DNA from: Hyperoplus lanceolatus
Lineage: Eukaryota; Chordata; Actinopteri; Uranoscopiformes; Ammodytidae
DNA: 64,000 nt
Assembly: GCA_026929865.2 (NCBI GenBank)
Contig: CM049398.1
Coordinates: 13,080,001-13,144,000 of the forward strand
Direction: 5' to 3'
Of this stretch, positions 49,644 to 60,522 are shown in pieces. Both the position numbers and the translations under genes were made by a program. The notes below the pieces were generated by a model that was not told where the DNA came from, made no database searches, and saw only the letters and a list, made by a program, of their open reading frames with translations. Numbering within the stretch: the stretch's first letter is position 1; each line of letters begins with the position of its first letter.

Positions 49644-50160
49644 CGGCGTGGCATGGATGCTATCAGTCTGTGGCACTGCTGAGGTGCTATGGAAGCCCCT
49701 GGGTTGCTTTGATGTGGCCTTCAGCTCCTCTGTATCGTTGGGTCTGGTGTGTATCATCTTCCTCTTGACAATAGTCCATAGTTTCTCTATTGGGTTCAGG
49801 TCAGGAGAGTTGTCTGGCCAATCAACACAGTAATACCATGGTCAGTCAACCAGTTACTTGTGGTTTTGGCACTGTGGACAGGTGTCAAGTCTTGCTGGAA
49901 AAAGTAATTCAGCATCTCCATAAAGCTTGTCAACAGACAGAAGCATGAAGTGCTCTAAAATCTCCTGGTAGACAGCTGGTGGTGACTTTGGACTTGATAA
50001 CACAGTGGACCAACACCATCAGATGACATGGTGCCTCAAATCATCACTGACTGTTGAAACTTGACAGTGGTCTTCAAGCCCCTTGGATGTTGTGCCCCTC
50101 CACTCTTCCTCTAGACTGTGGAACCTTGATTTCCAAATGAAACGCAACATTTAATTTGGA
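49643..50160 (-). pseudogene. Tc1-like transposase remnant, left half
   Basis: On the - strand the reading goes through the second-Asp region to IVKRKMIHTRPNDTEELKA near 49,750 and ends at the LINE-tail insertion. Frame breaks are numerous. The N-terminal half of the gene is absent. Confidence 0.8.
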
Positions 50161-50164
50161 TCAG

Positions 50165-50555
50165 TGATGATTTGAGGTATCATGTCATCCGCTGCTGTTG
50201 GTCCACTGTGTTATCAAGTCCAAAGTCACCACAGCCATCTACCAGAAGATTTTGGAGCACTTCATGCTTCTGTCTGTTGACAAGCTTTATGGAGATGACA
50301 ATTTCCATTTCCAGCTAGACTTGGCACCTGCCCACGGTACCATAAACCACTGGTAACTGGTTGACTGACCATGGTATTACTCTGCATGAATGGCCAGACA
50401 ACTCTCCTGACCTGAACTCCATAGAGAAACTATGGACTATTGTCAAGAGGAAGATGATACACACCAGACCCAACAATACAGAGGAGCTGAAGGCCACTAT
50501 CAAAGCAACCTGGGCTTCCATAACACCTCAGCAGTGCCACAGACAGATAGCATCC
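50165..50555 (+). pseudogene. Tc1-like transposase remnant, right half
   Basis: Carries the second-Asp region (FQLDLAPAHGT) and, in an open frame from 50,361, SPDLNSIEKLWTIVKRKM and ITPQQCHRQIAS. The LINE-tail insertion after CATCC removes the last residues. Confidence 0.85.
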
Positions 50556-50643
50556 TTTGGAAGCGCATTGTGAAGCGCCTTGTGACCCTGGTCTGTGAAG
50601 GGCGCTATATAAATAAAAGCTTACTTACTTACTTACTTACTTA
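50556..50643 (+). mobile_element. LINE-type 3' tail insertion with (TTAC)n
   Basis: Contains AAGCGCCTTGTGACCCTGGT, GGGCGCTATATAAATAAAAG and a (TTAC)n end, flanked by 5-bp duplications CATCC (50,551-50,555; 50,644-50,648). A typical short, 5'-truncated L2/CR1-group tail. Confidence 0.8.
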
Positions 50644-51359
50644 CATCCATGCCACACCGCATTTAGGCAATAATTTGTGCAAAGGGGGCCCAAACCAAGT
50701 ACTTAGTACATATGCATGATTATACTTTATAGAGGGCCGACATTTTTGTATTTAAAATCCTTTTTTTATTGATTTTATGTAATATTCAAATTTTCTGAGA
50801 TTTAGAATTTGGGGTTTTCATAAGCTGTAAGCCATAATAATCACAATTATAACAAATAAAGGCTTGAAATATCTCACTTTGAATGTAATGAGTCTATATA
50901 ATATATTAGTTTCACCATTTAGGTTGAATTACTGAAATAAATGAACTTTTGCACGATATTCTAATTTTTCGAGTTTCACCTGTATTGATAAGAGATTTAT
51001 TCTTGTTCTTTTCATACGGGCAGCGACATTCCACGTATGTATCGCTGGACCTGTGGTGTAGCATTGGGCGAGGAAGCCTTGACAGCGCCCTGATTTAATC
51101 TGCAAGGTTAAGATCCCTCTATAACAGTTTTTCCAATGACTCTAGCCTATTTTGTTCAAACTGCCTTTGTATTTCACATCCCTCAATTAGCACCTGTCAC
51201 TTTCACATGGGCCTATTTTAAATAAATATTCAGATGATTCAGCAGATGCAAGGTGTGTCAGTTCTGTGTGCAGTTCACAGGACAGTTTACAGGGACAGGG
51301 AACAGGTGGACAGTAGTGTTCGGGCATGGTAGGAGCTACACACCTCTTAAATTTAACCA

Positions 51360-51735
51360 AGGTTGAGAGATGGATATGGATTTTGGGAGGACCAGGAGGA
51401 CTAGGCTAAATCTCCATTCTGGGAGAAGAGGTTGAGTTGATGGAGGGCTACAGAAACCTGGGCATTTAATTAAACAACAGACTGCATGAAGGGACAGCGC
51501 AGACTCTACTTCATGAGCAAATCCTTATTAACCTGTTACTAAGCCCAGTTGGTTGTGGAGAGAATGATAATGCACAAGCTGCTGAAGATGATGGACAGCA
51601 TCACCTTCAGCTATTTGACCACTACAGAAAGTCATTCCTGATACAATCCACAATAACTGCTACTACAATGCCACACTTTCCCTATGGCAATAAATAAAGT
51701 ACATTATCCATCTATAAGTCCATCCATCCATGCAG
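51360..51735 (+). mobile_element. LINE 3' fragment, degraded
   Basis: With frame changes it shows the end of a reverse transcriptase: ELMEGYRNLGI, LNNRLHEG and GQRRLYFMSK (compare the usual GQSRLYFLRRL), then a tail with CCCTATGGCAATAAATAAAGT and ATCCATC repeats. This fits the Rex1/L2 type of fish LINE. It lies inside the foldback element. Confidence 0.6.
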
Positions 51736-52384
51736 GTATATTTAAACAACGCCTATGCATATGGGTTCTGTATTATAATCTCTGAAGGACACACCTTTTG
51801 GTTTACTATTTCCACAAGAAAACAAATGAGCAAACAAAAAGCTTAATTTTCCATATTGGGCCTTCAAATTGATCATAAAATCAACCTTGCGGTAAAGAAC
51901 ACCAACTGAATACATTGCTGGAAAGGTGCTAATGTTGAGAGTGTGAAGATTGTACAATTTTACATTTAAACACACCTACAATTCACCACCATGCTTTTGA
52001 TTAGATTTAATTTATTTGCACAATAAAAACAACAAAGAACATTGGCCACAGAAATATAAAATATAAAACATTTTTTAAAAGGCAACATATTGTGCAGGTG
52101 AGATATATATATATAAAAAAGTTGTGAATGATATCTTACTTCAAAGATCATTTAATGTAAAATACTGAAGAAAATAGAAGTAATTTAATCCACAAGGTTA
52201 TACAGAGGTAAAAAGACAAGCAAAGTGGGTATATGGTTGTAGTTGTCCTGCTTATTTAACTGTAAAGGCCGCCTACAACTCCTTATTCGTGATAACCATC
52301 AAACTACATCGTGCACATTTACTGAGTGACGATTGTGTTGCATTTCTCACAAACAACAATGATCATCTCACAACGATTTATGCT
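51736..52384. other. Interior of the foldback, nothing recognised
   Basis: AT-rich with an AT dinucleotide run at 52,104-52,116. No exons seen on either strand. Confidence 0.5.
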
Positions 52385-53528
52385 CTTCGTAGCTCAGGGC
52401 TGCCGCTATAGGCTCGTTTCGCGTCACGTGACATTCCTCGACATTGATTGGTTTGTAGAGGGGCGTGCGTCTGACGTCACCCTTCCTCAGGTCGGCAATA
52501 CGTCATCTAGACAGAACTCTCGTGGCAGTACTCAAAGACAGCGCGATCATTCAAAATAAGCGTTAGGCTATAGCTCAAATCTGCAATGTCCTGAGCTGTT
52601 TTGTGGTTTACAAAGTAAAAAACAAACATCATGGTTTTATTCCTTTGCCATGCCCCCAAAAATTCCCCTAAAGAAGGGCTGTATGACAGCAGGAAGCTCC
52701 CGGCTGCGCTCTGCATTCAGTGGGAGTTTGCTATCGTAACGAACAATTAGTTCACGTGTAATCAGCTTACATAGAGACTCAGTGAGGTGAATATATACAT
52801 CAGGGCATGATATCTCTGGCCAATGGGTCGGATCATTGCGCCAGATTGATGCTGAGAGACTAGACACACATAGTTTTAGATTGATCAAATTAATCATTTA
52901 ACGTTATCTAGCTGGCAGAGTTGTTGTAAAGGATCTTAACATTGTGTCTGTCGGTTAAATTTTAACTTATTTATCTCTGATCGTTTTCTTTTTGTGCTGT
53001 TTTGGACCGCAATTTTGCATTATAGTCAAAATCGCTTTGTTTTCCACCCAAAGGGGCGTGGCCATGTTGGAACGTTGATTGCCTTCACCAGTTTGTTTGA
53101 ATGAATGAATGAATGAATGAAGAAACATGTGAACATATCTATGGAACATATTAATTTCCTGCAGCGCTGTAGTTCAGGCAGCCGACCAGACAATGCACAC
53201 TTCAACCAAACATAAGCCTAGAGGTAAATAAATGGCAAAAAATAGGCTGAGAACGAATGTATGCGATATGTTTATTAAAACGTAATCAATACGTTTTGCA
53301 GCCAAACGTAATTGAGCATCCTGAACAGCTCTAGGCTGAGAACGAACTTGTTTGCGATATGTTCATAAAAACGTAATTTCGGACAAAATACGTTTTTCAG
53401 TCAAACGTAATTGAGAATGCCGAATATGTTCATAAAAACGTAATCACGGACAAAATACGTAAATGGTCAAACGTAATTGAGAATGCCGAATAGTCCTCTG
53501 GGAACGTAATTTTGATGAGAAAGGGTTG
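52385..53528. repeat. Right inverted arm of the foldback element
   Basis: Longer than the left arm by about 400 bp (52,490-52,890). Next to the end, units of 67 bp repeat (53,358-53,424 and 53,425-53,491, plus a diverged one), each with AAAACGTAAT, GGACAAAATACGT and CAAACGTAATTGAG. A GAAT tetranucleotide run is at 53,097-53,122. Confidence 0.85.
52771..53065 (-). pseudogene. First two exons of a small spliced gene in the arm
   Basis: Exon 1 (53,065-52,975) starts ATG and encodes 30 residues (MATPLWVENKAIL...GPKQHKKKTIR) plus one base. Exon 2 (52,851-52,771) follows the acceptor TCTCTCAG, in matching phase, and encodes SIWRNDPTHWPEISCPDVYI and HLTES before the donor CTAT/GTAAGC. The exon 1 donor here reads AGATAAAT, but the left-arm copy has AGGTAAAT, so the GT was lost in this copy. 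The pattern LW...D...WP.I.YPD near the N-terminus is, as far as I recall, seen in fish proteins with a YqaJ-type nuclease domain, but no nuclease domain was found here. Remaining exons are absent, probably deleted. Confidence 0.4.
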
Positions 53529-53535
53529 CTATATG

Positions 53536-54068
53536 ATCTCACTATAGCCACCTTTGGTGGTAAAAAGTAGTGGTATCAGGGTCAGTATCGATTGTGGCCC
53601 TGGCATAACCAAAATAGAACGCAAATGTTGTGGTACTTCCCACCCATAGTGGCATCCTCTAGTAAGGATGTGGGTTTAATTTTTATTTGTTTTTTTGTTG
53701 AATTTCCCAAAGTTTGTTCTCTTACTTCAGCTGTATCGTAACTTAACAAAACTCCACACAACAAACCAAATAACCATATGGGAATGATTGTTTTCAAATA
53801 ATCCAATGAATTGAATAGATGAAATATTGAGGCTTTTATCACATGAATAGGATAAAAGCACCAGTATTTACCAGTATTGCCTGAATACAAATGCAGTGAC
53901 AGAATAGCAATATCTTCCTCATGCCCTGGTATGCTGTATCTCATACCACCCAACCCAATGATCATGTCGACTCTGAGGGTATGTTCATTATCAGTAAAGG
54001 ATCTGTTGAGAGAAGAAGTGGCTATGTCATATAATCAAGTGGTATCTTATTTGGCTAACCATATTATG
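53536..54068. other. Unassigned stretch with a long open frame
   Basis: A - strand frame (53,965-53,582) is open for 127 codons and partly hydrophobic, but has no start context, splice sites or family resemblance. Not called as a gene. Confidence 0.45.
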
Positions 54069-54415
54069 GGGATAGTTCAGTATTTTTGAAGTGGTGTTGT
54101 ATCAGGTACTTATGCGTAATCTGTTACCTTATGGGGATGGCGGTTAGCACAGTTATATTAAAGAGTTTGGGTGATACGGTCGCTGTACCACAAGTAAGCA
54201 TTGTACTTTTACAGTGGGAGCCAGCCGAAAAAAGTGCTGTGTATCAGTACACAAATCAAGAGAAATCATCAGAAAAAAGGGTTTTCGGCTGCAACAGTAC
54301 AATGCTGACCTCTGCTCCCAAACATTTGAAAATCCCTGCACTGACTGCCATCTCCATAAGGTAACAGACTTACTATGCACAACCTCATACAACCCCAAAA
54401 ATACTGAACTATCCC
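54069..54415. mobile_element. Palindromic MITE
   Basis: The ends GGGATAGTTCAGTATTTTTG and their complement enclose arms that pair along most of their length (TCTGTTACCTTATGG-AGATGGC; GTCAGCATTGTACTGTTGCAG, and others). The centre is about 50 bp. Related pieces occur at 31,585-31,725 and 31,940-31,986. The target duplication is not clear. Confidence 0.8.
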
Positions 54416-56407
54416 TTCAACCTTTTTATCAGATCAGTCATAACACTACGACAATCATTATTTCCTCTCACCATCAAATGCATGTGTGGTTTATATTTAT
54501 CTGAGGTTAATCACCCATTTTGCAAAAGTTCAGAACAGACTTGGTAGGAATGGATTATTAATACTCACAAGTGTGTTTTCTTTAGAGCATAATTGCATAA
54601 TCGTATATTTTTTTTTCTGCTGGAGACACGGGCATGGCATCTGCCCTCTTTTCGGAGTCAGTCATATTTATTGTTACCTACACTAGACCAGCTGCTGCTT
54701 GGTATTATAAAGTAATTCACAATAATTCCTTGTTCTGCCATGGCTCCCCGGCTTGTCCACTGGCTTGTCACAGTTTGTAGTTTGTAAACCAGTCCACTGC
54801 ACTCAATCAGAGTCAGAGCGCGTCCTGTGTTTTTCTTTTGCCTTTCATGATTGTTCATTGTTTTCAGTAGAATTAAAAATATTAAAATCAATGTAGCATA
54901 ACACATTTTAGCACATTCAAAGTGTGCAGGAATTATTCAGACCGGAGACAGAAGACAGAAGACATTTGAATTTTAGGTAACCATAATTTATTTTTGATCG
55001 ATGACCGGTAATCAACGGACAACAGGAATTCTTTGACTTGTGGGTATCAAAGGCATATATGTTTTTATTTTTGGTTCTGAGACAGTGTATAAATTGGGAT
55101 GCTGAAGCAAGTGTTAGGTCTTAAGACTTCAGAAATCTCTGAGTTGACATTTTCACTTTTCTTTTTCTGGTGGTTTTATTCTCTCACAGGTGAAGGAGTG
55201 GGATCTGACAGCTCTGTACAGATGTAAGTGGACAATCAGGATAGGAAGGTGAGGTTGCCATCATGCAGCAGTCTTTTTGAGGCATAGAGCGAGACATGCT
55301 GCATGTCCACACAGTGTAGGCTATTAGGAGTTTATCAGCGCAGTGGATTAAGATCAATAACCTCAATTTAGAGGCTAGGACAGACAGTCAATCTTAATGA
55401 TGAATTGAAAAGGGGTTAAACCTCAAAGGTAATACGGGTCAGCTGGCCTTCAAACACCACTCACTGACCCCGGGCATAATCCAATTGTTTGTCATGCCTC
55501 AGGGAGTGAGGAATTCAATGGATTGAGCGGCAGAGTTTTGATTTTAGAACTATGCTTTGCTTTATTTTCTGTTGCTGTAGTGCAGACTCTTAAATATGAA
55601 AAGAAAAGCAGTGCAGACAAATGTGCTACCCGTCACTGCTAGCCTGGAGGATAGTCCTGTGTTGCAGCAGTCAACACATCCAGTTCATAAAGCCTGGATG
55701 CCACCTATCACTCCCCAAGGAGAGATTACTACATGCATCTCACACGTTTTCCAGGGCCTGATGGTATGTCCCTTTTGCCTGCAAAAGGTGTAAATGCAGA
55801 AAAACACATGAATGAAAATGCAGCTGTTCTGTGACATCTGTTCCATTAACACCTGCCACAAGCGGAAGTGCTGCAATGTGTTATCATATTTATGAAATCC
55901 TCTGGGACAATTAACAGAAATAGAAAGTGTATGTGAGTCAGATTATCCTTTATAAATTAGTTTGGTGCTGTTTTCAGATGAATCGGTACCAGACAAGCAT
56001 TGCAGAAAAGGAAACAATTGTAGTGGTATCTCTGGGCACCAGAAGTGTTGAGTTATTGAGTGTCACAAGTTTTCATACCAGTGAGTCTAGTTTATACAGT
56101 AATCCATGCCCTCACTCATGCAGCACAGCTTCAAACCAGTCAGAAAGAACCATATCTGATCCACCACCGTGAACCTCATAGATTGATTGATAGGGACGGA
56201 AGATGGGAAAAGGGAATGGGAAGGGGAGAAAAAAAAATGGAAAATTGATTTTCTTCAAACTGCATTAATCAAATTGACTGGAGAAAAGGCATTGCCAGTA
56301 CAATTGATTTAATACAGCACACCAGATGAAGACAGAGGTGTGTCTGCTGAGGTGGGCGTACTGTGAGGGATGATGATGGGAATTATCAAAAGTCCATGTG
56401 GTTGACA
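54416..56407. other. Non-coding stretch, one possible micro-exon
   Basis: Contains a splice-flanked 34-nt open stretch at 55,191-55,224 (see findings). Nothing else recognised. Confidence 0.45.
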
Positions 56408-56409
56408 TA

Positions 56410-58050
56410 CACTCAACAAAAATATAAACGCAACACTTTTGTTTTTGCTCCCATTTTTCATGAGATGGACTTAAAGATCTAAAATTCATTTCAGATACAC
56501 AATATTGCCATTTCTCTCAAACATTGTTCACAAATCTGTCTAAATGTGTGATAGTGAGCACTTCTGCTTTGCTGAGATAATCCATCCCACCTCACAGGTG
56601 TGCCACATCAAGATGCTGATCTGACATCATGATTAGTGCACAGGTGTCCCTTAGACTGTCCACAATAAAAGGCCACTCTGAAATGTGCATTTTTTTTGCT
56701 TTATTGGGGGTCTGGGAACCAGTCAGTATCTGGTGTGACCACCATTTGCCTCATGCAGTGCAACACATCTTCTTCGCATAGAGTTTATACGATTGTCAAT
56801 TGTGGCCTGTGGAATGTTGGTCCACTCTCTTCAATGGCTGTCTTGATTGCTGGATATTAGTGGGAAGTAGATTTGCACACTGTGCATTATCGCCGTATAT
56901 GTCATTATCGTCAAGCACATCCCAAACATGCTCAATGGGGGACATGTCCGGTGAGTATGCTGGCCGTACAAGAACTGGGACATTTTCAGCTTCCAAGAAT
57001 TGTGTACAGATCCTTGCAACATGGGGCCAGATGCATTTATCTTGCTGAAACGTAAAGGTGATATTCATGGATGTATGGCACAACAATGGGCCTCAGGATC
57101 TCATCCACGGTATCTCTGTGCATTCAAAATGCCATCAATAAAATGCACCTGTGTTCTTCGTCCATAACAGATGCCGCCCATACCATAACACCACCACCAC
57201 CATGGGCCACTCAATCCACAACAGTGACATCGGCAGCGCTCACCCACACAACGCCACACCGCTGTCTGCCATCTGCCCTGAACAATAAGCTTGAGATTCA
57301 TCCGTGAAGAGAACACCTCTCCAACGTGCCAGACGCCATCGAATGTGAGCATTTGCCCACTCAAGTCTGTTACGGCGACAAGCTGGAGTCAGGTCAAGAC
57401 CCCGATGAGGACGACGAGCATGCAGTTGAGCTTCCCTGAGACGATTTCTGACAGTTTGTGCAGAAATTGTTTGGTTATGCAAACCAATTGTTTCAGCACC
57501 TGTCTCAGTGGCTGGTCTCAGACGATATTGGAGGTGAACCTGCTAGATGTGGAGGTCCTGGGCTGGTGTGGTTACACGTGGTCTGCGGTTGTGAGGCCGG
57601 TTGGATGTACTGCCATATTCTCTGAAACACCTTTGGAGACAGCTTATGGTGGAGAAACGAACATTCAATGCACAAGCAACAGATCTGGTTGACATTCCTG
57701 CTGTCAGCATGCCAATTGCACGCTCCCTCAATGCTTGTGGCATCTGTGGCATTTTGATGTGAGACAAAACTGCACATTTAAGGGTGGCCTTTTATTGTGG
57801 ACAGTTTAAGGCACACCTGCGCACTAATCATGATGTCAGATCAGCATCTTGATGTGGCACACCTGTGAGGTGGGATGGATTATCTCAGCAAAGCAGAAGT
57901 GCTCACTATCACACATTTAGACAGTTTTGTGAACAATGTTTGAGAGAAATGGTAATATTGTGTATCTGGAATGATTTTTAGATCTTTAAGTCCATCTCAT
58001 GAAAAATGGGAGCAAAAACAAAAGTGTTGCATTTATATTTGTGTTGAGTG
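56410..58050 (-). mobile_element. Tc1-like element, ordinary layout
   Basis: TA flanks (56,408-56,409; 58,051-58,052) surround inverted repeats of about 270 bp beginning CACTCAACAAAAATATAAAC. A single transposase gene lies on the - strand between them. Full length (1.64 kb) with both ends, but the gene is broken. Confidence 0.95.
56796..57767 (-). pseudogene. Tc1-like transposase, frameshifted
   Basis: Reading - strand, the pieces are MPQMPQALRERAIGMLTAGM (start, DNA-binding domain, 57,752 downwards), SAQTVRNRLREAQLHARRPH (second helix-turn-helix), GVLFTDESQ (first Asp), FQQDKCIWPHVARIC (second Asp; one extra residue after it compared with the usual DNARPHVA), and SPDMSPIEHVWD (Glu). The pieces lie in different frames, so at least three frameshifts separate them. 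The enzyme would cut and paste the element at TA sites. Confidence 0.92.
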
Positions 58051-58052
58051 TA

Positions 58053-60472
58053 CATAGAGAAAATGATATGTGAGAATATTCATAGATATATATTATTCAG
58101 ATTCACCCTGTAGTATGAATGAATAATTGTGTGGGTTGTATTTAAAAAAAAAAAAAAAACTTGAGCTGTGTTTCTTAAGGAAAGTGCTCATATCAACACA
58201 TGCAACTTTGCTCTGATGGATGCAAGTGTCAGCTGTACAGTGTGTGTGTGCTCTGCTAGCACACATAGACTGCTGTTGATGAAATGAAGACACTGAATAG
58301 ACTCATATCCATGTGTGCCTACACCTCCAGTCAGATTCACTGTATAGCCAATGTTTTTTTAGAATTGGCGTGAGTATTTGCTCTGGTCTATTTATATCAT
58401 TCAAAATTACAAAATCACTAATTTGGGATGAGGTGAAAGAGTAGCAGCCTTGTTAAATGTAAGTGAGCCATGGTTAGAGACGCTCCACAGGAGGGAGACA
58501 TAAGCACAACATAGATAGGAAAGAGAAGTGTGAAATAGGAAGGTGGGAAGTGGTGTTTTATATTTTTTGGAACAAACTTTATTGGACAACTTTAATTCTG
58601 ACTGAAAATGTATATTCTACATTTACCCTGCCTCACTATAGCTACTATTTTGGCATTTAAATGCAAGCAATATCGTTGCCATTAATCAATTAAGTTGTGA
58701 CAAGCACAAACTGTTTCGTTTTCTTGCAGGCTTCTCTTCTAATTGAACCAAACCAGCAGTGTGCTCCTGCTTGGGAAGAGAGTGCATTTATGTAAAGCAC
58801 TTTTCAACCGTTCAAGAACAGAGCTCACGCAGTGATGGCAGGGCAAACCTTGGCCAATTAGGCAATTTGGGTTATTATCTACTTTATCTAGGACACTTCA
58901 ACATCCGGTCAGGGGAATGAGACAAAGAGAGGAGATATGATGATTTTGACTTGGGTGTTTCATTGGATGAATATGTTCTGCATTGTGATAAAGGTAATAT
59001 TTTGATGATTTTATCATGAAATCTCTCATAATCGAGATTAATTATTATCCTTATGCGTTGTGAAAAATATATTCACAACCTGACCTAAAATTTCAAATGT
59101 CAGCGACAGTAGAACAATCTTACATTTGTCTGTTTCTTAGGATTCGTCTACCATTCAATATCTCCCGTGCTTAACAAATTGCTAGCATATCTCAAAGTGT
59201 GTGACAGTGATGAATCGGCACTGTTAAACTCTTAGAAGAGGCAGTGGTGGAACACAGAAGAAAGTGGTTGTCTGAAAGGAGAGGCAGAAAATGGCCCTCC
59301 TTGAAGAAACATAAAATATTTGTGCGCACAGTAAGCTAAGATTGTCTTGGCTCACAGACTGAGACCAGACATTCACCATGACACACTCAGACACATGGAG
59401 ACACAATAAAAAAGGCAGAGAGTGAAAATGTGACAAAGAGGAAGTACATGTCATATCAGTTTCAGCAGTGTTGAGAAATTAAGCGACACCAGTTTCCTTG
59501 GAATATAAAATAGTGTGTTCTTGTTCTGTACTTGTGAAATGCCATAGGTGTGGCTCACCAGTGTTTTTATTTCATTTAACACTGAATCAAAGGCCTTCTT
59601 CCTGCGGTATGGTTCAACTATGTATTTTGCCATGTAACAATGGTTCATCCAAAATAGAGCGGAGATAACTCAATGTACAACAACAACATGTTCCTTTGCA
59701 AAAATGCACATGAGTTGAACATGCCAACCAATGTTTTTCCCTGTGGATTCTTAACATACTAAATATCAAAAGATAAAAATAGCATTCAGAAAACAAGATA
59801 CACACACTGAGGAGGGGGGAAATATTGTCAGCTAATCTGACTTCTCTATCATGTTTCCCTCTCCACTCACTTTACACTTGTGCACTGTGGCCTGCTGTGA
59901 ACCTCCAAGGACCCCTGTCTTCTACTTCACCTGGTTTGACCCAAATAGTTTAGGACAGGAACAGCATGGCTGCGTGTGACAGAATTCCCTTTTTCCTGGA
60001 GGTGGTGAGTCAGAGAGCTGTAGCAGAAAACATTTGCTCAGTGCTCCGGAGGCTGGCATGCAAAGGGACAGCACACACACAGAGAAAAAAACATGTCCCC
60101 ATTCACTCTTTCTTTTAGCAGCACAGCTTGAGGTCAGGACGGCAAAAGATGTCAGAGTCAGACGACCACACAACTGACAGCAAAAGTTATTCCCTCTGGG
60201 AATACGGAGAACACTTGGCCATCCAGAGCACAAGGGGCTCAGTGGTAAAGAGAGACCTTCAATAAAGGCCCCTGTTGAGGGGGAGCATTCACCCTGTTGA
60301 AGTCATCTTGAATGAAAAGTCAAACTGGCCCTGAGGGAATATACTATGTGTGGAAGAGCCTGGAAATGATAAGTAAGAATGCACTTATGTACAAGGATCA
60401 ATACATACATTACATTACTAGCAGAGTGCACGACAACAAAAAAAGACCAGACATAGACAGCCAGAGAGACAT
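58053..60472. other. Non-coding stretch, no gene seen
   Basis: A poly-A run is at 58,144-58,159. A fragment near 58,788-58,825 (GCATTTATGTAAAGCACTTTTC) resembles the teleost repeat seen at 37.3 kb but is very short. No exons recognised. Confidence 0.45.
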
Positions 60473-60522
60473 GGATAGACGGATAGATGGATAGATTGAT
60501 AGACAGACAGGTGGATAGATGG
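60473..60522. repeat. Tetranucleotide (GATA/GATG)n repeat
   Basis: Units of GATA, GATG and GACA run together, typical of a vertebrate GATA-type microsatellite. Confidence 0.9.

Larger units (their letters stand above)
49174..50982. mobile_element. Second rearranged Tc1-like element, nested
   Basis: TA flanks (49,172-49,173; 50,983-50,984) enclose ends CAGGTGAAA... and its complement; AGAAAATTAGAATATTACAT and its inverted partner recur about 180-200 bp inside each end. It belongs to a different Tc1-like family from the one at 45 kb. Again both ends bear the 3' half of the transposase gene, pointing outward, joined near 50,160. The left terminal repeat lacks about 12 bp (CTCGAAAAATTA) that the right one keeps. 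Each arm has its own LINE-tail insertion. Confidence 0.9.
47050..53528. mobile_element. 6.48-kb foldback DNA transposon
   Basis: The ends CAACCCTTTCTCATCAAAAT and its complement are flanked by the identical 7-mer CTATATG (47,043-47,049 and 53,529-53,535). The duplication could be read as TATAT if the terminal G/C belongs to the repeat. The arms pair for at least 600 bp and, with gaps, up to about 1.1 kb (47,050-47,790 against 52,385-53,528). Each begins with tandem AACGTAAT-containing units. The interior holds a rearranged Tc1-like element, a LINE fragment and a GT tract. No transposase was found. The superfamily is uncertain. Confidence 0.88.

Noticed and set aside
53582..53965. - strand frame of 127 codons, partly hydrophobic
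   Set aside because: No start context, splice sites or family resemblance; it adjoins transposon sequence and is probably incidental.
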